The position numbers and the translations under genes are program-made. A stretch of 64,000 bases of DNA from Auricularia sp. M13. Its lineage: Eukaryota > Basidiomycota > Agaricomycetes > Auriculariales > Auriculariaceae. Below are positions 1 through 9,347 of this stretch, piece after piece. The notes beneath the pieces are model-generated. The model was not told the origin of the DNA. It made no database searches and saw nothing but the letters and a program-made list of their open reading frames with translations. Within the stretch, counting starts at the first letter, position 1, and each line of letters begins with the position of its first letter. The stretch lies in NCBI GenBank assembly GCA_037042915.1, contig CM073198.1:1922001-1986000 (forward strand). The letters run 5' to 3'.

Positions 1-303
1 GTCCCCTTCCTTGCTGTCGCTGCCGCCTCCACGCAAATGTACTTCGGACCCCGTGCCTTGCCTCTGCCCCCCGCTCCGATAGATATGAGTATTGTACAAT
101 GTACGTAGTGTCACAGGACATGTAAACGACGCGTGATGCCTTCAAATCGTGCTCGGACGCAATGTACTGTAACAAACTGTACGTAAAGTGTGATTTGGAT
201 TTGAGCGGAGTCGACACGCGACTGACTCCGAAAATCTCCGTTCCTTTCATCCACCCACCGTCGACCGAATCCGACAGCTGTCGAACGAATCCAATCCAAT
301 CTA

Positions 304-1262
304 ATGTCGAGCAAGAAACGCACCTCGACGAGCGCCGCGGACGACGACGACGCGGACTTTTTCGACCCCTCGGACGCCGACTCGGAGAACGCTGCCACCA
401 AGCCGCCCGCACGCAAACGCGCGCGCAAATCCGCCGCCGGTGCCGCCGACACGGACTCGGACATAACGCGCATCCTGGCGCTCACCAGCGGCGAGCTGCA
501 GAAGTGCGAGCATGGCGAGCTGGTCGCGTACGTCGAGGCGCTGCAGCGCGCCGTGCGCGATGGGTCCTCGGGCAAAGCTTCTGCCGCTGCCGCGCCTGTG
601 GTTGTGAGGAGCGGGGTGCCGGACGACCGGCTTGCGGGCGAGGTCGAGAAGACGCGCGAGATCATGGTCAAGGCTATCAAGAAGAGCATGACTTGGAAGG
701 TCTGTGCTCAACTCAAATTTACTCCGTCCTCGTCACGGTGGCACGCACGCTGACCGGTCTTGATTCATTTCATTTCGCTATTTTGCGCACTCAAAATTTT
801 TACTTATCTGCGAGTAGCCGTCGTGCAAGAGCGGGCCGGGCGCCAAGTTCTCGTACAGCGCGGTGCTCACGGACGACAGGGTGCTGCCGCTCATGCTCGG
901 GATGAAGGCGACGGACCGCTTCAAGGCGAAGCGCATGACGCAGGAGGAGTTCCAGGACAAGGTCGGGCACATCGAGGGGAGCGTGAGTGCTTTCGCTTTG
1001 CATTCGGGGAGTCGGAGAACGGGCGGCTGAACAGCTCTGCGTACAGGTGCGCTATGCGACGCTGTACTTGAAGGGGAACGTCAATATCAAGTGGGACCAT
1101 GTGCGTTGCAATTGCTCCGACTCGTCAGGATGACTCACGCTGATTCATTGTTCGCCCACTCGCAGGACGGGAGGATGTTTAGCGTCAGTGGCTCGTATGG
1201 GTTCGTGCGTTTTGTCTTCCTTTATTATCTCGACGCTGATCTACCTGGTCTACAGAAAGTGA
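304..1262 (+). CDS. Hypothetical protein, lysine-rich N-terminus, four exons
   Basis: I do not recognise the family. The protein starts MSSKKRTS and has an acidic/basic N-terminus (DDDDADFFDPSDADSE followed by a KRARK cluster that could act as a nuclear signal), then a short helical stretch, then a C-terminal part with motifs such as FSYSAVLTDD, MLGMKATDRFKAKRM and YLKGNVNIKW. Introns with clean GT-AG borders lie at about 700-817, 985-1047, 1101-1165 and 1201-1255; the last exon adds only two codons and the TGA at 1260. Joining across all of them keeps one frame. Nuclear location is inferred only from the basic cluster. The next gene downstream on the same strand starts about 700 bp away. Confidence 0.6.
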
Positions 1263-1378
1263 GGATGGTTTGCGGACACGGACTCGATATAGAATCGTGG
1301 CTACAGTATGCTCATGAGCTCGGTAATCCAACGCCGTTGGCGAGCGCCCTGCACTGAAACGCATGGGTGGCGTCACTT

Positions 1379-1918
1379 ATGGACTCGCTCTCAGACGCTA
1401 TGAATTCCCACTCCGTGGCGCCTGAGGTGTGGGAGGAGAGTGCAGCGATCGCAGTGCAAGGTCTATTCACAAACTTCAGCTATCAGTATCACGCTTTCCA
1501 GCATAGGACTCGGATATTTATTGGTTTGCGAGCACCCTTTTAAATAGGCCAAATTTATGCTGAGAAAGCTTGATATGCTGCCTGCGGGGTTTCCGGGGCA
1601 TTATGGGCCTGCGTCCGTCGGAGATCGCATTGACCGCGAGGTGCGTCCAAGTGTCCGGCGACAACTGCTGACTGCTAACCCTGGCTCTGCTACTTGTTGC
1701 AGCAGCAGGCCGTTTATGACGGGTGTATGCGTGTGGTGTGCGGAGACCCCGATGGCGGCGCTTGCTTTCTCATTCATGCTTACTATTCAGATGCTTTGCT
1801 GACAAAGAACTGCTCGACCGCTGCCATGGCCAAAACCAGCCTGCCGTCTCCGACTGCCGGTCCCGGGCATGATGCAATGGACGTGAAAGAAGGGTTATTT
1901 AAGTACGGGTCGCCGTGA
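1379..1918 (+). other. Unclear gene remnant or small gene between two real genes
   Basis: A 54-codon frame begins at ATG 1379 (MDSLSDAMNS). A second frame runs from ATG 1558 (MLRKLDML) across an intron-like segment (GTGCGT near 1641 to TTGCAG near 1700) into an open stretch containing QAVYDGCMRVVCGDPDG and ending at TGA 1916. I could not join the two parts into one convincing protein and recognise no domain. It may be a decayed or 5'-truncated gene. Confidence 0.25.
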
Positions 1919-1974
1919 ATCCGCAGCTGACAGCTCTCATCCTCAGATCGACTCGCCAACGTTCATCATAGTCC

Positions 1975-3045
1975 ATGGCATCGCTCGCAGGGAAGATCAT
2001 CCTGATCGTAGGCGGCACGAGTGGCATCGGTAAGTGCCTACAAGGTGCAGAGTTATTCATGCTTTCGAGCTGCTGATCGTGGCCGGAATGGCGCTGCAGG
2101 ATACGCCGTTGCAGAAGCGGCGCTAGCCTCGCGCGCGGCGCATGTCATCGTGGCCTCGCGCTCCGTCGACAAGGTCAACGCTTCGGTGGCTAAGCTACAG
2201 AAAGTGCCCAACCTGGAAGGCAAAGTCTCCGGCGCGACGGTCGACGCCACCAACCTGGAGTCTGTCAAGCAGCTCGTCCTTTCTGTCGGAGAGATCGATC
2301 ACCTCATCTGGACATCCGGGGACGCGCTGAAGCTTGGATTCCCAGATGTCGACCTCTCACAGGCGCAGGGTATGAATGCTGAACTAGCTTCCGGGTGGGA
2401 CCGTTGATTAACTGAGGTTTCTGCTACCGCAGGTCTCTTTGATGTGCGCTTCTGGGGCGCGGTGGCCGCGGCTCAGTCCGCTAAGATCAGGACGGGAGGC
2501 TCAGTGATACTGACGCTGGGTAAGTTCGGCTCTCAGGTCGCTTTATCGCTCACATTGCCACCAGGAAGTGTCCTCATTAAGCCAGGCAAGGGTTGGACTC
2601 TCGCGGCCGGAATGGCGGGCGCAGTTGACGCGGTCACCCGTGGCCTCGCTGTGGACCTTGCTCCGATTCGCGTCAATGCTGTTAGCCCTGGAGCCGTGAA
2701 GACTGAGGTATTGGACATAATTTATTCCAACAATAGAGCGAAGTCTGACGGCCGCTTATCAGCTATGGGACACTATGCCCGAAGCTCATCGTGAGGCGCT
2801 CTTCAAATCGTTGACCGAATCTCTCCTGGTCAAGCACGTTGCCCTGCCACACGAAGTTCGCATCGTAGCCTGCCTGTTTCTGAATGACATTCTGACCCTG
2901 CGCCAGGTCGCTGAGGCCTACCTGTTCCTCATGAAGTCAGCGGTAGAGTCTACAACTGACAGTGAACCGTTTCTGAATGTTTGGCAGGTGCGACTTCATC
3001 ACGGGCAAGACAATCGAGGTCGACGGCGGACAGGCCCTCGTGTAA
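1975..3045 (+). CDS. Non-canonical short-chain dehydrogenase (SDR-A)
   Basis: This is an NAD(P)-binding Rossmann protein of the SDR superfamily, probably cytosolic since no signal peptide is seen. The N-terminus MASLAGKIILIVGGTSGIG carries the glycine-rich TGxxxGxG-type loop. Further SDR landmarks follow: VDATNLE, the central WTSGDALK, RGLAVDLAPIRVNAVSPGAV and the C-terminal ITGKTIEVDGG. The segment aligned to the catalytic YxxxK reads AAGMA, so the Tyr and Lys are absent, as in the three paralogues here. Six introns (2030-2099, 2370-2432, 2520-2564, 2708-2762, then two shorter ones near 2856 and 2935) all have GT-AG borders and restore one frame. It lies head-to-tail before Hyd-A. Oxidoreductase activity is therefore uncertain; a degenerate or divergent SDR is the safest call. 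Confidence 0.85.
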
Positions 3046-3343
3046 TAAAGTAATAGTTGGAAGACATTCAATTCAAGTCTGCATTTGTGGGGAACGGATG
3101 GCTGATCGGCTGATTTGCCATTGCTTGCCAGTGATACGCCGTGTTCCAGGTTCATCCTTCCTGGCTGCCTCCAGCGGCACCTTTTGCTCGCGCACGTTTA
3201 TCTATGACATGTGCAGTCGGATTTAGTCTTCGGGGTAATTCTCTGATGCGCAACCCTGGTGCGACCGACCAGGATGTAGACCCTCGATAACCTGAAACCT
3301 GCCGCAGCCCGTACACCGGCGCGTATATTCCCGCATGCAGTTG

Positions 3344-3373
3344 GGATGACGTGAAGCTCTGAGGTGTATAAAT
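3344..3373 (+). promoter_or_regulatory. CRE-like motif and TATA box of Hyd-A
   Basis: GGATGACGTGAA (3344-3355), containing the bZIP-type TGACGT core, is followed by TATAAA (3367-3372) about 45 nt before the ATG at 3416. The same 12-mer sits upstream of Hyd-B in the matching position. The role is inferred from motif and placement. Confidence 0.45.
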
Positions 3374-3415
3374 CGGCAACGGGGTGTAGAGGTGGACCCG
3401 CAACTTGACAACGTA

Positions 3416-5836
3416 ATGCGCCTCCTCAGCATCCAGCTGTGGTTCATATTACTACATTATGTCCAGGCCGCTTTCGCGGCCCCCGGGCCTGCGCACACTG
3501 CTGAACCTCGCTGCGTCGATTCCCTCCTATCTGTTCACGCATCTGCCACGAACTTCGACCTTCGCGGCGTCGATGTCACTCTGCCAGTACCCCCTCTTGA
3601 CAAACCGTTCACAGAATCGGGGACGTTTCTCATACAGGCTCGCTTTTGCGAGCCAACTGTGCGTAACGCATCCCGGGAGAATACGCTCTTGATCCTCTCC
3701 CCCGGCGCAACCTACGACAGCGTCTATTGGGATATTCCGTTCGAGCCCGAGCGGTACAGCTTCGTCCGCTTCGCCGCTGCTCATGGCTTTGCTACGTTGA
3801 ACCTCGCGCGACTAGGTCAGAAGCAAGAGGTTCTCTAGTTCACTAGCACTCACTGATTATTTCAGGTAATGGGAGGAGCGCGCATCCCGATCCATTGAAC
3901 GTCGTACAGACGCCGCTCCTTCTGTAAATTTGACCTTCGCTCTGGCGCGCTCTGTGCGCTCTGGAGCGGCAGAGCGCGGAAGATAACCCCCCCCTTTAGA
4001 GCAGCGACTGGCTGCTCTGGCATGCTCTGGAGCACGCTGGAGCACCCCCTACGATATATACCATTATATGGCTTGCTAGTTACTGTTTTCACTTGCTTTA
4101 CATTTCACGCGAAGGACAGAATATGGCAAGAAAAAAAAAATCGATTGCGTGACAGCTCGGCGAGATACAGCAATAAGAAAATCAAACTCGCTCGAGGGTC
4201 CAAAACCGAGCGTACGGTATGCAACCTGAAGGGTGCATATAGTGTAAGAGAATGAAAAAAAGGGACGGATGCGTCAGACGTACCACATGCCAAGGCCGCC
4301 ACCTCCACAACGCCGAAACGCACGATACAGGCCGTCGGCGATCTGAAAAGAAAATGTTAGCGGCTGTTGGGCGCAGTGCACAAGGAGCGACATACCGTGA
4401 CGCGGCGCCAGCAAATCGAGCATTCCTGAAAAAAGACAGTTAGTTACTAGTAGGTTGTAGCCAGCAGAGAACAAGCAACAAGCCGAGCAAAGCACCACGA
4501 AGCAAAAACGGAAGACGTTAGCCCAAGTGCAGAAAACAGCCCAACAGCAAGCCAAATAGCACGAGCCACGAAGCACCAGAAGGGTCGTCTGAGCGCAAGA
4601 AACTATCTGCAAAGGAGCCGATGGTGGGGAGAGGTGCGCTGGTACGCTGAGGACCTCCGTCAGCAGCGACGACGTGTGGGTGGAAGGGAAAGGGGCGTTT
4701 TAGACTCCGACCAAAGGTCGGTCCTCCTTTGTGACTGCGCACTTGGGCGGACTTGTGAAAATTTTTCGCGCCCCGATTTGCCCGAAACCCTCCGATGGTC
4801 GAGCACCGACCTCTCCAAGGTGCGAAGTCATAAAAATCATGTTTTTGGACACCATGCGGAAACTCGGTGTCTCGTCATTTGGAACAAAATGGATTATGAT
4901 CATTTTTTTCGAGTTTTGTAGTACACTTGGACCTGGTGCCCGACAACGCAGCGGTGTGGCTCATGGCTGTGGTTGCTTTGGCTGCTCTGATAGCTGCCAG
5001 AGCAGCGGAGCGGCCGGAGCGGCTGATAGCCGCTCCAGAGCAAAACGGGATTTACAGAAGTCCAAGCCGCCATTCAGGTCGAGATACTGAGACTCGCACG
5101 TGAGGGGAGGATCACGGGAAGTGGTGGGCGACGCTTCCGCACGCTGGTCGGCATTGGCCACTCGCTGTCAAGCTTCTTACTCAATGGTGTCGTGGCGACC
5201 GCTGCTCCAGGCCAATTACAAGCTGCGATCTTCTCAGGAGTGAGTGAATCCAAGTCGTCATTCCTGTACCGGTTGCTGACCAAGGCACCCGGGCATGGGC
5301 AGTTCTCGCATTCCGGCCCCGGCATCTCGACGAATCTGACCGAGGTTGTGGGTCTTCTCCCCGCGCGCCAGGTCGTCCCTGCACGCTTCAGAGGCCTTGC
5401 ATCCGGATTTCTGACGTCTCACAACGTTTCCACGCGCTCGGTTTTCTACGGTCCTTCGGGAACGTTCGACCCCCGCGCGCTTGCCTTTGACGAGACGACG
5501 AAGGACTTGGTCTCGACTGGCGAGATCGGTTCCCGCGGAGCCACCGTTGGCGCCGCCCCGCAATTCACGGGCGACGTTCTAACGATAAACGGGGCTGATG
5601 ACCAGTTCTTTTGTGATTCAACTGCATGCGCCAATATCCAGGGAGAAGCTCAGTTCTACCCCAACGCGAAATCTGTGGAATTCGGTGAGTATAGCTTCAG
5701 TATGCTGCCAGGCGAAACCGTGACCGACGCTCGTCCAGCTGTAATTGAGAACTCGGGCCATTCACTCAACTTTCACCTAGTAGCCCCAACATTCTTTTCC
5801 AGTATGATCGATTGGCTGGCTCGCCACGGATTTTGA
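3416..5836 (+). pseudogene. Secreted alpha/beta-hydrolase Hyd-A, split by a TIR element
   Basis: One of four paralogous secreted hydrolases in this window. It has a hydrophobic signal peptide (MRLLSIQLWFILLHYVQA), a conserved domain with CVDSLL, NFDLRG and SPGATYDSVYWD, the nucleophile elbow GIGHSLSS, a candidate acid in NGADDQFF and a candidate His in NSGHSLNFH, giving a plausible Ser-Asp-His triad of the esterase/lipase fold. Introns match those of the paralogues (3816-3865; about 5239-5298; about 5686-5739). The second exon is interrupted at 3918/5061 by a 1142-bp inverted-repeat element; the flanking coding parts are otherwise intact and in frame, so the insertion looks recent. The product is presumably truncated unless the element is spliced out. 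Hyd-B lies in inverted orientation just downstream. Confidence 0.85.
3919..5060. mobile_element. Non-autonomous DNA transposon (TIR element) inserted in Hyd-A
   Basis: The ends are perfect 11-bp inverted repeats, CTTCTGTAAAT at 3919-3929 and its complement at 5050-5060. Comparison with Hyd-B shows exactly where the coding exon is broken; the flanks share TC (3917-3918 and 5061-5062), a likely 2-bp target duplication. Both subterminal regions (about 3935-4045 and 4975-5042) are full of short palindromic GCTCTGGAGC-type motifs in opposite orientations, as seen in binding regions of many cut-and-paste elements. No transposase is encoded. On the minus strand around 4343-4500 there are two intron-like segments (one with donor GTATGT at 4395 and acceptor TTTTCAG at 4343; another with acceptor TTTTTTCAG at 4426), so a piece of a host gene may have been captured. 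Superfamily not assigned. Confidence 0.75.
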
Positions 5837-5995
5837 TTATAGCATGGCTCCGAGAGATGCCCGAGCGGTGAACTTGACCACGTATTTGACTCTGTATTTT
5901 CACCTCTGCTTCAATTCAAGGCAGAAAACAGGTTTCTGTCGATACTGAGCTCGAGTAAGGGACTTGATCGATATCTGAGATGGTGTAGCCGTAGT

Positions 5996-7287
5996 TCAAA
6001 AGCCATGACGAGTCAACCAATCAAGCATTGTGGCAAAGAACGTTGGCGCGATGAGGTGGAAGTTGAGTGAATGGCCAGAATTCTGAATCACAGCTTGGCA
6101 CGAGTCAGTCTCACGCGCCACTCAACCTGAGCTTTTGCAGCTGGACTCACCAGTTTCAGCGGATTTCGCGTTCGGGAAGAACTGAGCTTCATCGAGAATA
6201 TTGGCACATGCGATGGGCTCGCAGAAGAACTGATCATTAGCGCCGTTGATGGAGAGAACGTCGCCCTCGAACTGCGGAGCAGCGCCAACAGCAGCTCCGC
6301 GGCTCCCAAATTCGCCATTCGAGACCAGATCTTTCGTCGCTTCGTCGAACGCAAGCGCACGCGGGTCGAACGTTCCCGAAGGCCCGTAAAACTTCGAACG
6401 GGTGGTGATGTTGTGAGTTGTGAGAAACCCAGCAGGGAGGCCTCTGAAGCGGGCGGGGGAGACCTGCCGCGCTGGCAGTAATCCCAAGATGTCGGTCAGG
6501 TTTGCAGTCAGCCCGGGGCCGGTGTGCGAGAACTGCGGTCATGGGCCGTATTCCTTCGTCAGCAACCGGCTTACAGTACGCACGACGAGAGAACGCACCC
6601 CCGAGAAGATTGCAGCCTGCAATTGACCCGGAGCGGCGGATGCAACGACTCCATTGAGCAGGACGCTTGACAGCGAGTGGCCGATGCCGACCAAGGTGCG
6701 GAAGCGCCGCCCACCGCTGCTCGTAATCCTCCCCTCGCGTGCGAGCTTGAGGATCTCCACCTGGATTGCCACTTGGAGCGGGGTCTGCACGACGCTCAAT
6801 GGATCGGGATGCGCGCTCCTCCCGTTGCCTATGAAGCCAGTCAGTGGGCTGAAGGCGGCTCGGACTGCTCGTCTTCGCAGCTCTCCTCACCCAGTCGCGC
6901 GAGGTTCAACGTAGCAAATCCTTGCGCGGCAGCGAGGCGGACGAAGCTGTACTGCTCGGGTTCGAACGGGATGTCCCAATAGACGGTGTCGTATGTCGCG
7001 CCAGGCGAGAGGATCAAGAGGGTGTTCGCCCGGGATGCGTTGCGCACACTGGGCTCGCAAAAGCGAGCCTGAATGAGGAACGTCCCCGACTCTGTGAATG
7101 GTTTGTCGAGAGGAGGTACGGGCTGAGTTATGTCGACACCACGGAGGTCGAAGTTCGTGGCAGACGCGTGAACCGGAAGGAGAGAATCGACGCAGCGCGG
7201 TGCAGCAGTACGCGCAGGCCCCGGGGCTGAGAAAGCGACCTGGAGCACGCAGAGTATGAGCCACGACTCGACAACGAGCATGCGCAT
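5996..7287 (-). CDS. Secreted alpha/beta-hydrolase (Hyd-B)
   Basis: Intact close paralogue of Hyd-A. The signal peptide is MRMLVVESWLILCVLQVAFS. The order of conserved blocks is CVDSLL, NFDLRGVD, SPGATYDTVYWDIPF, then the nucleophile motif GIGHSLSS, FYGPSGTFDPRALAF, acid region NGANDQFFC and terminal QNSGHSLNFH near the C-terminus. This matches a secreted serine esterase or lipase fold. There are three introns with normal borders; the last exon is entered at TGCCAAG near 6079 and ends with TGA at 5996. A second in-frame ATG two codons in is also possible. A TATATA box (rc of 7323-7330) and a TGACGT-containing motif lie upstream. It is convergent with Hyd-A. Substrate unknown; extracellular location inferred from the signal peptide. 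Confidence 0.88.
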
Positions 7288-7657
7288 CGTAACCGGATGG
7301 TTTCCGTCTGTAACCCGCCCGCGTTATATACCAAATATTTCACGTCATCCGTACCGCATGCGCGAATGTACGCGACAATGTGCAGGGACGTCTTCGTGCT
7401 GCGGCACGTGCGGTAGGCCTAACGGTTGTTGTGAGAAGCCATTCAATACACCGGAGCCTCAAGGGTCCTGAGTGTGCCCGTAGAACTTAGCATATCTCCC
7501 ACCGTGCATAAAGGACCACATACAGTATAGTTGAGTTGGCTGAAAACCGCAATGTCGCACTTGCACTGTACCATTCCGTGCGTAGGGAGGCCAACAGTGC
7601 GAGTTCAGCCCAATGATAGCCCACAATGAAATGCATTGTCAATAATGATAGTATGCC
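7288..7657. promoter_or_regulatory. Hyd-B promoter and 3' flank of CE1-like gene
   Basis: Read on the minus strand, a TATATAA-type box at about 7321-7331 lies 35-40 nt before the Hyd-B ATG, and GGATGACGTGAA (complement of 7339-7350) precedes it as in Hyd-A. The rest up to 7657 shows no gene. Confidence 0.4.
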
Positions 7658-8659
7658 TTACAAAATAGGTTTGCTCGTGGGCACCGCGTGAGGAGCGATA
7701 TCAAACCACAACAAGTCGTCAGTCACGTCGGGCGGGATAGCATTCAGATGCTCTCCGACGTATCCAATTAACTCTCCTCCCTTATAGATAGTGGCTGTAA
7801 TCCCCGCGCGGGGATAGTTTGGCAGTGTCTGGCTGTCGCTAAGATTCACGCCGAGCACGTTGGACCATTGAAGCAAAGACTGCTCGTAATTGACGAAGGA
7901 GACCGTGGAATCCCTGGAGGAATGTCAGCCAGTTTCCTCACAGCCGCTGCGAGCAGGACATACTGTTTACCATGCCACAGTATTATACGAGCTCGCGGTC
8001 CTGCATATGCAGGCCAGGAGTTCCGTACGAGGTTGCCCTGCCAGGCAAGGATGTTAATAGCAGTAGCGCGCGGCGAAAATAGACTGAACACCCACCCATT
8101 CCGTGGCCGACTTCTTAACCTTTCCTGCTGCACACTCCGCGTTCCACCAGTCGTCGCCCTTGAAGCATCCAAAGGGAACGCCGTTATAAATCGCTGCAGC
8201 CTTGAACATATCTGGATAGGCGCCGGCCAGCACAGCAGCGAGCATGCCGCCGTTCTCCGTGCCCGTGACATATACGTGGTCTATGTCGACGTGCAAATTC
8301 TCGACGGCGCAGCGCACCATGCCGACAATGGAGAACGAATCGCTGCCAGCGTGATGGGTGAGCGTCTGGTTCGAGTGCACGTCCCAGCATCCGTCGGGCT
8401 GCGTCGAGCTCGGAAAGATGATAAAGTAGCCGTGCTTCTCGGCGAGGCCCGCGTAGTCCGTTGCGTTGTGGTACTCAGGCCCCGACGAGCCACACGGGTG
8501 CAGCGCGACAAGCACCTTCGTGGGTCGCTGCGGCCGCAGGGGCTCGTACACGAACATCTTGAGCCCATTGCGGTTTGGAAAGAACGGGTTGTGCATCTGC
8601 CGGAAGCCCGCGGCGCGCACTGTGCTGCAGAGCGCTGCTGCTGCGAGCCACCAGCGCAT
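7658..8659 (-). CDS. CE1-like secreted esterase (acetylxylan/feruloyl esterase family), Ser to Glu at the nucleophile
   Basis: The protein has a signal peptide (MRWWLAAAALCSTVRA), the oxyanion-type segment VALHPCGSSGPEYH, PSSTQPDGCWDV and the fold of the carbohydrate esterase family 1/PHB-depolymerase group, which deacylates hemicellulose outside the cell. The expected GxSxG elbow reads VTGTENGG: the codon for the nucleophilic Ser is GAG (Glu). The candidate acid (HGKQDST) and His (GYVGEHLN) remain. Two introns, GTGGGT...GGCAG (about 8029-8085) and GTATGT...CTCCAG (about 7918-7967), join in frame. Without the Ser the classic mechanism cannot work, so this is either an inactive paralogue or a protein with another role. 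It stands between Hyd-B and the MFS gene, divergent from the latter. Confidence 0.85.
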
Positions 8660-9347
8660 GGCGGGCGGATTATACAGGGGAGCGGAGAGAAAGCACCGTG
8701 ACGGATCGACAAAGCTGAGCTCAAGCTCTCAACAAGCGCCAGCGGACCAACGTCGGCTTGATCATGCCGGCTCTTCCGCTGCTCTCAGGCTGCATCTCAC
8801 CTTCGCGTAGGCCACTGTTCAGCGTGTGCACAAGAGCCAGCTCATGAGCTACGTGACTTTCACGAGCAAGTAGGAACGTTTTGCGTGTTGGGCTTGGCAC
8901 GCCGCGGATGCTGTTTCCTCTGCCGAGCTCCATCAAAGGTGCGACAACTTCAAGCGCGCGATACGGTTGGCTTTCGTGGCAAAGCCTTGCAAAACTCGCA
9001 TTGGCAACGACTTGTCATACTCACAAGTTCTGTTCCAACATTTTATTTCCTCAGCAATCGCCAAGCAGCTTCAAGCTGAACTGGAACATACTACACTCTA
9101 CTACACTGTAACGATGGAAAACCTCGGGACAAATCTGGTTTTAATGAGTACATGTTCTCTTATCCTCTGTTGCACTGAAATGGCATACATTGACTCGACT
9201 CACTAGTCAAAGATTTGGGGAACTCTGCGCAGGTACCACGGATATAAAAATAACTCGCAGGTGGCCAAACTCCGCCTACTACTTCCGCGGGATGACCTTA
9301 TAAAGGTGGAGTCAGCACTCGCGCAAGAGTGGGCAAAACGTACCGCG
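8660..9347. promoter_or_regulatory. Divergent promoter region between CE1-like gene and MFS exporter
   Basis: No gene is supported in this 690-bp stretch. A TATAAA-type box (CTTATAAAGG at about 9298-9307) lies about 45 nt before the MFS start codon. Confidence 0.4.

Noticed and set aside
3866-5836. Reading the broken Hyd-A as two separate genes
   Set aside because: Both parts align to one intact paralogue (Hyd-B), and the gap has inverted ends and a duplicated TC.
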